Part shown: positions 1 through 7,845 of the stretch, piece by piece
Layout: each line of letters opens with the position of its first letter
Position numbering within the stretch: the stretch's first letter is position 1
Assembly: GCA_020073565.1 (NCBI GenBank)
Contig: JAIQEY010000018.1
Span: forward strand, 1-36,430
From: Terriglobia bacterium
GTDB lineage: Bacteria; Acidobacteriota; Terriglobia; Terriglobales; Acidobacteriaceae
DNA: 36,430 nt
Reading direction: 5' to 3'
Position numbers and translations under genes: made by a program
Notes under the pieces: model-generated
The model's input: only the letters and a program-made list of their open reading frames with translations
Databases searched by the model: none
Told to the model about the DNA's origin: nothing

Positions 1-247
1 GTACTAGTCCGTGATTACTTTCCTTCTAATTCTTGGTCGGAGCCTTCCGGCCAGCTCGCTGGTCCGCCTCTCGCTCATGCACTTCAACATCGATAAGGGG
101 ATACGATGTGGGTAGGCTCTACCAGTTCATTTCTCGTTTTGAGTCTCTGATAGTGGGTGGAACCGGAAAGCCGTGGACTTGACGCTATCTCAAGAGGGTT
201 GTTGGCGAAACATCGCCATTACACTTGCAACCGGGTTCTAGACCGCT

Positions 248-1441
248 CTACCGTTCCACGGCCATCGCCACCGCATTGCCCCCGCCCAGGCACAACGCCG
301 CAATCCCACGGCGTGCGTTGCGGCGAATCATCTCGTAGATCAGCGTCACCAGCACGCGCGCACCGCTCGCGCCGAGGGGATGTCCGAGGGCGACCGCTCC
401 CCCGTTCACGTTCACCCGGTTCATATCCAGGCCGAGTTCGCGGCAAACGCCGAGCGCCTGCACCGAGAACGCCTCGTTCAGTTCGTACAGATCGACGTCG
501 TCCTTCTTCCATCCCGTCTTCTGCCAGATCTTCTGAACGGCACCGACCGGGGCCATCATCACCCACTTCGGTTCGACGCCGCTGGTCGCCTGCGCCACGA
601 TCCGAACCATCGGCGCGGCGCCCAATTCCTTCGCGCGCGCCGCACTGGTAACAACCACCACCGCCGCCCCGTCATTCACCCCGGGAGCGTTGCCCGCCGT
701 CACCGTGCCATCCTTCTTGAAGGCCGGCTTGAGTGAGCGCAGGACTTCGATGGTGGTGTCCTCGCGCGGGTCTTCGTCCCTGTCGAAGATCACGGGCGGC
801 TGGCCCTTCTTCTTCGCCGGCAGTTCCACCGGGACGATCTGCGACTTGAACCGACATTCCTTCTGAGCGGCAATCGCCTTGCGGTGCGAGTTGACTGCGA
901 ACTCATCCTGCTCCTCGCGCGTGATGCCGTACTTCTCCGCTACGTTCTCGCCCGTGATGCCCATGGGGTAGTCGTTGTAAATATCCCACAACCCGTCGTG
1001 CACCATGGAATCGACCACTTGCCCGTTGCCCAGCCGATAACCCTTGCGCGCGTTCGGCAGCAGATACGGGGCATTGGTCATCGACTCCATGCCACCGGCC
1101 ACCACGATGGAGCTGTTGCCGGTCTCGATCGCCTGCGCCGCCAGGGCTACCGCCTTCAGTCCCGAGCCACAGACCTTGTTGATGGTCATGGCACCCACTT
1201 CCGGAGCTAGTCCGCCAAACAGCGCTGCCTGTCGCGCCGGGTTCTGACCGAGTCCCGCCGACACTACGTTGCCCATGATGCACTCGTCGACCTGCTGCGG
1301 CTGAAGATTCGCCCGCTTCACAGCCTCACGCACGGCAATCGCGCCCAGTTGCGTGGCACTCAGGTCGCTCAGGCTTCCCTGAAATTTTCCGATTGGGGTG
1401 CGGCATCCTGCGATGATCACGACGTCATCAGAACCAGCCAT
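248..1441 (-). CDS. Acetyl-CoA C-acetyltransferase (thiolase)
   Basis: A full-length thiolase of 397 aa. It condenses two acetyl-CoA to acetoacetyl-CoA or cleaves 3-ketoacyl-CoA in the cytoplasm. The nucleophilic Cys is in NKVCGSG (about residue 91), the active-site His is in GHPLGASG (about 354), and the second catalytic Cys is in CLGGGNA (about 384). The N-terminus reads [20 protein letters not shown], typical for the family, which supports the start. Degradative and biosynthetic thiolases cannot be separated from sequence alone; the length and motifs suit the AtoB/PhaA type. It has no pathway partner in the window, so it appears to be a stand-alone gene. A small reading frame with a strong ribosome binding site overlaps its first 25 bases. 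Confidence 0.95.
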   Translation of the reverse strand: MAGSDDVVIIAGCRTPIGKFQGSLSDLSATQLGAIAVREAVKRANLQPQQVDECIMGNVVSAGLGQNPARQAALFGGLAPEVGAMTINKVCGSGLKAVALAAQAIETGNSSIVVAGGMESMTNAPYLLPNARKGYRLGNGQVVDSMVHDGLWDIYNDYPMGITGENVAEKYGITREEQDEFAVNSHRKAIAAQKECRFKSQIVPVELPAKKKGQPPVIFDRDEDPREDTTIEVLRSLKPAFKKDGTVTAGNAPGVNDGAAVVVVTSAARAKELGAAPMVRIVAQATSGVEPKWVMMAPVGAVQKIWQKTGWKKDDVDLYELNEAFSVQALGVCRELGLDMNRVNVNGGAVALGHPLGASGARVLVTLIYEMIRRNARRGIAALCLGGGNAVAMAVER

Positions 1442-1653
1442 AGACGCGCTCCTTCAAACAAATCCTCGCTTCGAAAAGTACTGTCAATTATAGATCGCTG
1501 AGGCTTGAGCAATGCTGCACGGGATGCGACCCAGGCTGTGTCGCGATGACGTGTCGCCCTTTGGCCAACCTGCGAGGAGATGATCGCGAAGAGCACCCCA
1601 AGAAGACGGCCGCAGTGATCGCAGCGCGATTTTTTCTTGCGCGAGTCGTGCAT
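1417..1653 (-). CDS. Possible 78-aa protein with a CxxC motif
   Basis: A short frame starts at an ATG preceded by GGAGGT with 4-nt spacing, the strongest Shine-Dalgarno in this neighbourhood. It opens with a basic stretch and [14 protein letters not shown], which could be a small zinc-binding or membrane-associated peptide. The second half is low in recognisable character and runs into the thiolase start in another frame. The good initiation site is seen directly; that a protein is made is inference. The C-terminal half may be an artefact of read-through into non-coding bases. Confidence 0.25.
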   Translation of the reverse strand: MHDSRKKKSRCDHCGRLLGVLFAIISSQVGQRATRHRDTAWVASRAALLKPQRSIIDSTFRSEDLFEGARLWLVLMTS

Positions 1654-1701
1654 GGTGACCTCCGTGCGTCGTGGAGTGCGCTCGATTCGATCATTTTTTT
1701 C

Positions 1702-1730
1702 TTGACTTCGTTCTGCGTTGACTCTATACA
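1702..1730 (+). promoter_or_regulatory. Sigma-70-type promoter of the lysine-peptide unit
   Basis: TTGACT (1702-1707) and TATACA (1725-1730) are separated by exactly 17 bp. Each box is one or two bases from consensus. Transcription should start near 1737 and run into the small lysine-rich frame at 1796. Confidence 0.75.
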
Positions 1731-1739
1731 TTCAATCAG

Positions 1740-1761
1740 TTGCAACAAACGATCGTTGCAA
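1740..1761 (+). repeat. Inverted repeat in the 5' leader of the lysine-peptide unit
   Basis: TTGCAAC (1740-1746) and GTTGCAA (1755-1761) form a perfect 7-bp stem around an 8-nt loop. It lies just after the predicted transcription start, so it would form a 5' hairpin in the RNA or act as an operator in the DNA. Confidence 0.6.
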
Positions 1762-1795
1762 GATTCCATGAAGAATGGAAAGGGAGAATAGATCC

Positions 1796-1843
1796 ATGGC
1801 AACCAAAAAGAAAGCAAAGAAGAAAAGCAGCAAAAAGCACTAA
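1796..1843 (+). CDS. 15-aa lysine-rich micropeptide
   Basis: The frame encodes MATKKKAKKKSSKKH followed by TAA. Nine of 15 residues are lysine or histidine and there are no acidic residues. It has a purine-rich ribosome binding site, AGGGAG at 1781-1786, nine bases before ATG. It is preceded by a well-formed promoter and followed by an intrinsic terminator, so it is the only frame in a transcript of about 160 nt. The composition resembles the tails of histone H1-like proteins and very small basic ribosomal proteins, so nucleic-acid binding is a reasonable guess. I do not recognise a named family. It could instead be a leader peptide or a small RNA with an incidental frame. Confidence 0.55.
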   Translation: MATKKKAKKKSSKKH

Positions 1844-1866
1844 GAACGTGCTGTAAAGGCAACGAC

Positions 1867-1896
1867 GGGGACGCGATGAGCGTCCCCAAAGTTTTT
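1867..1896 (+). terminator. Rho-independent terminator
   Basis: GGGGACGC (1867-1874) and GCGTCCCC (1880-1887) form a perfect 8-bp stem with a 5-nt loop, followed by AAAGTTTTT. It closes the small transcription unit that begins at the promoter near 1702. Confidence 0.85.
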
Positions 1897-1972
1897 GGTG
1901 CAGACTTTCCCCCACACCCTGCCTTCACCCACTCTCTCTAGCGTTTCGGGATGCACGTGCGATTCGTATCAG

Positions 1973-2028
1973 GGCATGCCTTCAGACATGCCAGAAGCAC
2001 TGCCGATTGAGTGCGCCTTTAGGCGCAG
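1973..2028. repeat. Composite two-hairpin repeat, copy 1
   Basis: The first hairpin has arms GGCATGCC / GACATGCC around TTCA (loop 1981-1984). After 18 nt comes a second, GTGCGCC / GGCGCAG around TTTA (loop 2018-2021). The same arrangement, with TTCA then TTTA loops 36-37 nt apart, recurs at 7173-7225, so this is one dispersed element. It lies downstream of the helicase gene. Confidence 0.65.
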
Positions 2029-2073
2029 GCCTTGAGCGCTTGAGTTTCATCGCAGGATCACTGGCAGCAAGTC

Positions 2074-5037
2074 TCAGTTGACCCGATGCGAAGATTTCTT
2101 CTCCGGAAGAGCAACGATCTTCTCCGTTTCAGGACAAAGGTTCCGGTAGGGACACAACGTGCACTGATAGCCAGGCTTGGCGGGAAACTTTCCGTGAGCA
2201 ATGGCGTCGGCGACGTCCTCGACACGACTCTTCGCCGCCTCCAACTCCGCATCGCTGCGCGTCGTCGACACCGACGTGTTGTTTTCCAGGTTGTAGAAGA
2301 TCAGGTGTTCGGCGCGCTCGCCCCAAACTTCCTTCGCGGCTAAAGCATAGAGCGAGAGTTGCAAGCTGTTGTCAGCATCTTCCTGCAGGCGTGGCTTGCC
2401 GGTCTTGTAATCCACGATATCGACCGCATCAGAACCGCTGCGATCGATGCGATCCACACGCCCGGTGAGTTTGGCGCTGCTGACTTGCAGTTCAAAACGC
2501 TGTTCCGTCTGGAGCACCTCGGGCGGTGGAACCTGCCGGGCCAGTTCGAGGAATTGTCCCAATTGCTCCATGCCCTGCCGCAAGTAAAGATCATACTGAT
2601 AACGATCGGCAATTCCCGCCGAAGCAAGATCGGCGCGGAATGCCTCCAGCAGTTCCGCATCCGCAATCTGCCGGCCGAATCGTTGGGCGTCATAGAACGT
2701 ACGCAACACGCGGTGCATGGCAGCGCCATAGTGCAGCGAGGCGGGCACGTCGCGCGGCAGGTTCCATTCCCGCTCCAGCTTGAAGCGCAGCGGACACTCC
2801 TCGTAGATCTCGATGGCCGTGGCGCTGAGGCCGGTTGTGAAATTGGAAGAAGGGGGCAGGAGCAACCACGCGGCGATATTGGAGTGTTGCACGGCAATTT
2901 GTTCTTCCGCGGCAAATAAATCGTCCTGCACGGCCGCCGCCGACCGCTGGCGCCAGAACTTTCTATAGGCCGGATGGCCCATGAACTCGCGCAGGAACTT
3001 GGTCGGCGCGGGTTGCTTGCCCCGGCCCTGATGCGTGTAAATGGTCAGCGTGTCTTTGGCCCGCGTCATGGCGACATAGAACAGCCGCCGCTCTTCTTCC
3101 TCGTGTAGAACCTTGTCGTCGTGCAGCGCGGTGCGAGACGTCCGCAACTCCGGCGGGAAGGCAACCAGCGGCTCGCGATAAGTGCATGGGAACGAGGTCG
3201 ACGAACCGCGCAGGATGGCCACGTGCCGGAACTCAAGTCCTTTGGCCGCGTGCGCAGTCAGCAGGCGCGCCGCATCGTCCGACGTCATGGGCAACGGAAT
3301 TGCACCCTTTGCCTGACCGAACAGTTCCAGGTACTCCAGAAACTCGGCAGGGGTGCCAATCTCGGCTACCGGCTTCCCGTGCCAGGCTTCCACGAACTTG
3401 AGGAAGGCTCGAACCGCCGCCGTCTGCGGGAGAGCAAACAGGCGCATCACGATCTTCACAGCCTCGAGGGCGCTCAGACCGTCCTTCCCGGCGTCCTGAT
3501 GGGCCTTGTCAACACTCTGGAGAACGGCCGCGCCATTTCCGATTTTCGCCAGCACGTTGCGCAGGTCAAGTTCGTTCCGGCGAACCGATTTCATGGCGGA
3601 GCGAAGTTCTGCGGGATCGATCTTGAACTGGGGCAACGCCGCTACTCGGAACAAGCCTGCGGCATCGTTCGGAGCGACCGCCACGCTCAAACACGCCACC
3701 AGATCGCGAACTTCAGGCGTATCGAGAACGTCGAGGCCCTCAATTGAAAACGGAATACCCCGTTCCGCGAGTTCCTGCACCAGTTCCTCGCGATGGTTGT
3801 GCTGGCGATAAAGCACGGCAAACTCACTCCAGGAGCAGCGCAGTTCCTTGCGCTTCCTGCGGATTTGGCCAGCCAGGTCGGCAGCCTCGACATCTTTGTC
3901 GCGCCAGGTAACGATCTCAACCGGCTGGCCAACGATCGACTCGCCGCGCTCGTGGCCTTCGGCCTCGCGCCACGATTCGAGCGGGGACCGCTGGTAGGAT
4001 ATTCCGGTTCCCTTGTCCGCAAACACCGGCGGATTCTCATTCACAATGCCGAAGGCGCACCGCAGAATGGGTGAGAGCGAGCGGCGATTCTTCTCCAGCA
4101 CTACCAGCCTTGCCGAAGGAAAGTGCCGAATGAACAACGAGAACGCTTCGCTCGACGCTCCGCGAAACTGGTAGATCGCCTGGTCAGGATCGCCAACCAC
4201 AAAAAGATTGGCCTCGGACCCCGCGAGCAGGGACAAAATCTCGACCTGCGCGAAGTTCGCGTCCTGGAACTCGTCCACCAGCAGGAAGCGCGTCCGGCGG
4301 CGCTCTTCTTCCAATAGCGCCGGATCATCCTTCAGAAGCCGGTACGCCCCGGTGATCATGTGACCGAATGTCCCGAGGTTCTTCTCCCGCAGCATGCCTT
4401 CTACCGTGGCAAATACGCGCGCGATCTCCTGACATCGCTCCAGGATCTCGACATCTTCCAGTTCCGATTGCTTTTTTGACTTGGCCACGCGCGGCAGTGG
4501 AATCTCGCCGCGCTCGAGGCGAGCCACGTACTCGGCGTAGCGCTCGGGGCCGACCAGTTCGTCCTGGCAACGCCGCATGAATTCCAGCAGGTCGTCCAGA
4601 AACTGGCTGACGTTGGCGGCGCGCACAAAGTGCTTCAGACGGAGATCACGAATCCGGCGTCGCAGGTAGACCCAGAGGTCTTTGTCATCGAGCACCCGAA
4701 AGTCTGCACCGCGTCGCTGCAGCAAGCCGTTGCACCACGCATGGAACGTGCAAGTCTGCAGACCGCCGAGGTTGGCGTCCTTGAGTTCCGCGCGTACGCG
4801 AGTCTTCATTTCCTCGGCCGCATTCTCGGTGTAGGTGAGCGCGAGAATCTCGTCGGGCCGAGCGTGGCCTTCGCGGATGAGGTTGGCAATACGCCGGATC
4901 AGAACCGTCGTTTTGCCGGTACCGGCGCCGGCCAGAACGAGCATCGGGCCATGCACGTGCACGATGGCTTCCCTCTGACGCTCGTCGGGGGAAATCTTTG
5001 CGGCGGGAAGGACAGCAGGGTTCACTTGCCGGAGCAT
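2074..5037 (-). CDS. UvrD/RecB-type helicase with C-terminal Fe-S nuclease domain
   Basis: A 987-aa superfamily 1A DNA helicase fused to a PD-(D/E)XK nuclease. Helicase motifs in order: Walker A GAGTGKTT (Lys about 42), LLVDEFQDAN (motif II), GDPDQAIYQFRGA (motif III), HAAKGLEFRHV (motif V) and YVAMTRAKD (motif VI). The C-terminal third has EECPLRFKLE, the nuclease core VDIVDYKTGK (Asp about 876, Lys about 878) and CTLCPYRNLC (Cys about 959, 962, 968). With the earlier Cys of EECPLRF these can hold a 4Fe-4S cluster, as in AddB and Cas4 nucleases. Likely role: ATP-driven unwinding and resection of double-strand breaks. No AddB- or RecC-like partner is adjacent. It is the last gene of the hrcA-grpE-dnaJ-rsmE run, 48 bp after rsmE. 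Confidence 0.9.
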   Translation of the reverse strand: MLRQVNPAVLPAAKISPDERQREAIVHVHGPMLVLAGAGTGKTTVLIRRIANLIREGHARPDEILALTYTENAAEEMKTRVRAELKDANLGGLQTCTFHAWCNGLLQRRGADFRVLDDKDLWVYLRRRIRDLRLKHFVRAANVSQFLDDLLEFMRRCQDELVGPERYAEYVARLERGEIPLPRVAKSKKQSELEDVEILERCQEIARVFATVEGMLREKNLGTFGHMITGAYRLLKDDPALLEEERRRTRFLLVDEFQDANFAQVEILSLLAGSEANLFVVGDPDQAIYQFRGASSEAFSLFIRHFPSARLVVLEKNRRSLSPILRCAFGIVNENPPVFADKGTGISYQRSPLESWREAEGHERGESIVGQPVEIVTWRDKDVEAADLAGQIRRKRKELRCSWSEFAVLYRQHNHREELVQELAERGIPFSIEGLDVLDTPEVRDLVACLSVAVAPNDAAGLFRVAALPQFKIDPAELRSAMKSVRRNELDLRNVLAKIGNGAAVLQSVDKAHQDAGKDGLSALEAVKIVMRLFALPQTAAVRAFLKFVEAWHGKPVAEIGTPAEFLEYLELFGQAKGAIPLPMTSDDAARLLTAHAAKGLEFRHVAILRGSSTSFPCTYREPLVAFPPELRTSRTALHDDKVLHEEEERRLFYVAMTRAKDTLTIYTHQGRGKQPAPTKFLREFMGHPAYRKFWRQRSAAAVQDDLFAAEEQIAVQHSNIAAWLLLPPSSNFTTGLSATAIEIYEECPLRFKLEREWNLPRDVPASLHYGAAMHRVLRTFYDAQRFGRQIADAELLEAFRADLASAGIADRYQYDLYLRQGMEQLGQFLELARQVPPPEVLQTEQRFELQVSSAKLTGRVDRIDRSGSDAVDIVDYKTGKPRLQEDADNSLQLSLYALAAKEVWGERAEHLIFYNLENNTSVSTTRSDAELEAAKSRVEDVADAIAHGKFPAKPGYQCTLCPYRNLCPETEKIVALPEKKSSHRVN

Positions 5038-5085
5038 ATCAGAGGAACTTGTGGAAGACTTGTGTAGACGATCACTAACCAGTGC

Positions 5086-5826
5086 TCATCGCAGGACGTC
5101 AAGGGCCAGCGCGACTGCCACGATCGCCGCCGTCTCGGCCCGCAGGATCCTGTCGCCCAATGACGCAGCGACCCATCCCGACTCGCGAAACCACTGCAGT
5201 TCGTCATCGGTCCATCCGCCTTCTGGGCCGATGGCCAAGACCGCTTCGGTCGAGCGATGCGTCAGAACTTCTCGCAATTGCGTGTCCTCTTCACATTCGG
5301 CCAGCACAAGGTGACAGACCTTATCGCCGGCCTCTGGCCGGCTTGCCGGCGAGACGCCGGCGCTACCCAAATCTTTCAGCTTTACTGGGAGCGCAATCTC
5401 CGGCGGGGCCGGGCGCCGCGACTGCTCGGACGCCTGCCGCGCAATGTGTTGCCATCGCTCGTGCCGTTTCTGCGCGGACGCGGCGAGATGAGTGTCCGTG
5501 CGGCGGGCAATAACCGGGACGATGCGGGCAACTCCGATCTCCGTGCATTTCTCGATCGCCCATTCCATTCGATCAAACTTAAAGATGGCCAGGACGAGAA
5601 TCACTTTCGGTGCGGGTCGAACGGCCAGTTCCTCGCCGAGGGTAAACTCGACGCGGTCGCCAGAGATCGAAGTGATTTTCCCACGGCGAACAGCATCGCC
5701 GGTGGCGACGTCGAATTCCTGCCCGACCTCGGCACGCAGAACCCGAGCCAGATGCAAGGCATGCTCGCCGACCAAGGCAGCGGTGTTTTCGTGTACTTCG
5801 TCGGCAATCCAGCGACGACGAGTCAT
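5086..5826 (-). CDS. rsmE: 16S rRNA (uracil-1498-N3)-methyltransferase RsmE
   Basis: A 246-aa SPOUT-family methyltransferase. It transfers a methyl group from S-adenosylmethionine to N3 of U1498 in 16S rRNA. The N-terminal PUA-like part contains HLARVLRAEVGQ. The C-terminal knot carries AIGPEGGWTDDE and LGDRILRAETAAI, both diagnostic. Residues about 153-167 (GSAGVSPASRPEAG) are encoded by an inserted hairpin repeat and have no counterpart that I know in the family. The ATG is only 4 nt from the end of a heptamer array and no Shine-Dalgarno is visible. The gene follows dnaJ, a common neighbourhood for rsmE. Confidence 0.93.
   Translation of the reverse strand: MTRRRWIADEVHENTAALVGEHALHLARVLRAEVGQEFDVATGDAVRRGKITSISGDRVEFTLGEELAVRPAPKVILVLAIFKFDRMEWAIEKCTEIGVARIVPVIARRTDTHLAASAQKRHERWQHIARQASEQSRRPAPPEIALPVKLKDLGSAGVSPASRPEAGDKVCHLVLAECEEDTQLREVLTHRSTEAVLAIGPEGGWTDDELQWFRESGWVAASLGDRILRAETAAIVAVALALDVLR
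5345..5367. repeat. GCCGGC hairpin repeat inside rsmE
   Basis: GCCGGC, a 5-nt loop (GAGAC), GCCGGC and then GCTACC. The same module, GCCGGC-N5-GCCGGC-GCTACC, occurs at 28031-28053. Here it is read in frame as part of rsmE without breaking it. Confidence 0.75.
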
Positions 5827-5830
5827 GGGT

Positions 5831-5983
5831 TAGGCTCTAGGCTCTAGGCACTAGGCTCTAGGCTCTTGGCTCTTGGCTCTTGGCTCTTGGCTCTTGGCTT
5901 TAGGCTCTTCGCGCGGGTGTGACACATGAAGGTAACCCACAAAAGTTAAGGCCCAGAGCCTAGAGCCCAAAGCCTAGAGCCTC
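5831..5983. repeat. Direct heptamer array facing an inverted array
   Basis: Eleven tandem heptamers at 5831-5907 are variants of TAGGCTC and TTGGCTC. After a 48-nt spacer, four heptamers in inverted orientation (GAGCCTA type) occupy 5956-5983. The arms are complementary, so a long imperfect hairpin is possible. The array fills nearly the whole gap between the dnaJ stop codon (1 nt away) and the rsmE ATG (4 nt away). It would be transcribed as part of the dnaJ-rsmE message. Confidence 0.9.
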
Positions 5984-5984
5984 C

Positions 5985-7115
5985 CTACGCGAACATGTCT
6001 TTCACGCGCCCCAACAACGAGCGGCGCTGCGGTTTGTTCTCCACCGGAGTCAACGGTCCCAACTCCGCCAGCAGTTCGCGCTGGCGCTTGCTCAGCTTGC
6101 CCGGCGTCTGCACGCGCACTTCGACAAACAGATCGCCCTTGCCGTGTCCATTGAGCACCGGGACGCCTTTGCTGCGTATGCGGAACGATGTCCCCGACTG
6201 CGTGCCCTCAGGAATTTTCAGCCGGTGGTCGCCTTCGAGCGTCGGAATCATAATCTCGGTTCCCAAGGCGGCTTGCGGAAACGAGATCGGTACCACGCAA
6301 TAGAGATCGTTGCCCTCGCGCTCGAAGAAGGGGTGCTCCTTGACGTGTAGGACGACGTACAAATCGCCCGCCGGGCCGCCAAAAGCGCCCGCCTCGCCGA
6401 GCCCCGCAAAGCGAATGCGCGTGCCGTCCTCAACTCCCGCCGGGACCTTGGCCTCGACCGTGCGCTCCCGCAGCAGGCGTCCTTCGCCCTTGCACTTGGG
6501 ACACGGGTCGGTGATCACACTACCGGAACCCTGGCACGTCGGGCAGGTACGCGCGATGCTGAAAAAACCCTGCTGATAGCGCACCTGGCCCCGACCGTTG
6601 CACGAGCGGCAGGTCACCGGAGCCTTGCCGGGGGCGGCGCCTGTTCCTTGGCAAACGTCGCAAGCTTCGTGCCGCCGAACTTTGACCTCCTTCTCCGTCC
6701 CGAATACGGCTTCGTCGAACTCCAGGTTGAGGTCTTCGCGTAGATCCGCTCCACGCTGGGTGCGGCTGCGGCGCCGGCCGCCGCCTCCAAATATGTCTCC
6801 GAAGCCGAAGAAGTCCCCGAAAATGTCTCCGAAATCCTGGAAGATGGCCGGATCGAAGCCCGCTGTGGCTCCTCCACCACCACCCAGGCCCGCGTGTCCG
6901 AAGCGGTCATAGAGCGATCGCTTCTCGCCGTCGGCCAAAATCGCGTAGGCTTCCGTGAGTTCCTTGAACCTCTCTTCCGCATCAGGGTTGTTCGGATTGC
7001 GGTCGGGATGGTAGGTCATCGCCAACTTGCGGTAGGCGCTCTTGATCTCGACATCAGTGGCCGTACGGGTGACGCCGAGGACCTCGTAGTAGTCACGTTT
7101 GCCGTTGTTGGCCAG
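5985..7115 (-). CDS. dnaJ: Chaperone DnaJ (probable CTG start)
   Basis: Hsp40 co-chaperone, 376 aa from the chosen start. The J domain reads KRDYYEVLGV ... YHPDRN (HPD motif), followed by a Gly/Phe-rich linker. Four zinc-finger repeats follow (CDVCQGTG, CRSCNGRG, CPTCQGSG, CPKCKGEG), then the C-terminal substrate-binding domains. It stimulates DnaK ATPase and delivers unfolded clients. The first ATG/GTG/TTG in frame (TTG at 7025) would remove most of the J domain. The frame is open upstream to a stop at 7140-7142, and the only plausible start that keeps the family N-terminus is CTG at 7113-7115, preceded by GGAG with 4-nt spacing. This gives MANNGKRDYYE. dnaK is not in the window. Confidence 0.93.
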   Translation of the reverse strand: MANNGKRDYYEVLGVTRTATDVEIKSAYRKLAMTYHPDRNPNNPDAEERFKELTEAYAILADGEKRSLYDRFGHAGLGGGGGATAGFDPAIFQDFGDIFGDFFGFGDIFGGGGRRRSRTQRGADLREDLNLEFDEAVFGTEKEVKVRRHEACDVCQGTGAAPGKAPVTCRSCNGRGQVRYQQGFFSIARTCPTCQGSGSVITDPCPKCKGEGRLLRERTVEAKVPAGVEDGTRIRFAGLGEAGAFGGPAGDLYVVLHVKEHPFFEREGNDLYCVVPISFPQAALGTEIMIPTLEGDHRLKIPEGTQSGTSFRIRSKGVPVLNGHGKGDLFVEVRVQTPGKLSKRQRELLAELGPLTPVENKPQRRSLLGRVKDMFA

Positions 7116-7172
7116 ATTGCTCCTTTTCTTTGGTCGCCGCTAATCGCTATTAATCGGAAAGCGGTTCAGGAA

Positions 7173-7225
7173 GGACACGGCTTCAGCCGTGCCGCCCACT
7201 GCCAAAACAATGTGGGCTTTAGCCC
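7173..7225. repeat. Composite two-hairpin repeat, copy 2
   Basis: CACGGC-TTCA-GCCGTG (7176-7191), an 18-nt spacer measured from the end of GCCGTGCC, then a GGGC-TTTA-GCCC hairpin (7214-7225). It matches the layout of the element at 1973-2028. It lies in the 141-bp gap between grpE and dnaJ, so the operon message would carry it upstream of the dnaJ start. Confidence 0.75.
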
Positions 7226-7256
7226 CTGAAGGCCGCGCCCGTGGCCTGCGAATCGA

Positions 7257-7835
7257 CTAACCCTTCGTGTTCCGCGCCACCCTCACCATCGCCGGACGCA
7301 GCAGCCGCTCCTTGTACTTGTAGCCGCGTTGCAATTCATCAAGCACCTGGTGATCCGCTACCTCGGTGGTATCCACCATCTCAATCGCTTCGTGCACGCG
7401 CGGATCGAACACCTGCCCAACCGCAGGAATGGCCTGCACACCAATCTTCTGCAGCGCGTCCTGGAACTGACGGTAGATCAGCTCAATGCCGTTGCGGAAA
7501 TCACCAGACTCGCCGCTCGCCGTCTTCAGCGCTCGCTCAAAACTGTCGAGGATCGGCAGAATCGTCTTGATGACATCGGCGGCCGCGAACTCGCGAAACT
7601 CCTGCTGATCGCGCACCGCGCGCTTGCGTGCGTTGTCGAATTCCGCCTGCAGGCGTGCCAACCGGTCGAGCAGCGCGTCGCGCTCGGACTTGAGTTTTTC
7701 AATCTCCGAGGTAACGCCAGCCACGACGGCCTCTGGCTTGGCAGCGGCAGCCGACTCTTCCCCGTCCTCACCCGGCGGCAATTCGTGCTCCAGATCCAGA
7801 TTCGTTGCGTCGCTCTTTCCGTTTCCCTTCCGCAT
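7257..7835 (-). CDS. grpE: Nucleotide exchange factor GrpE
   Basis: A 192-aa GrpE that releases ADP from DnaK. An acidic, disordered N-terminus (about 1-45) precedes the long coiled coil (about 45-100, with DALLDRLARLQAEFDNARKR). The C-terminal beta domain contains AIPAVGQVFDPRVHEAI and ends with RGYKYKERLLRPAMVRVARN, both family signatures. It starts 10 bp after the hrcA stop codon, so the two are co-transcribed. Confidence 0.95.
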   Translation of the reverse strand: MRKGNGKSDATNLDLEHELPPGEDGEESAAAAKPEAVVAGVTSEIEKLKSERDALLDRLARLQAEFDNARKRAVRDQQEFREFAAADVIKTILPILDSFERALKTASGESGDFRNGIELIYRQFQDALQKIGVQAIPAVGQVFDPRVHEAIEMVDTTEVADHQVLDELQRGYKYKERLLRPAMVRVARNTKG

Positions 7836-7845
7836 ACTTTCTCAA

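Noticed and set aside
1..247. Possible gene or RNA at the left edge
   Set aside because: No frame with a start signal or family motif and no tRNA-like fold could be supported.
5831..5983. Possible CRISPR array
   Set aside because: The repeats are 7 bp, contiguous and without spacers; it is a microsatellite with inverted arms.
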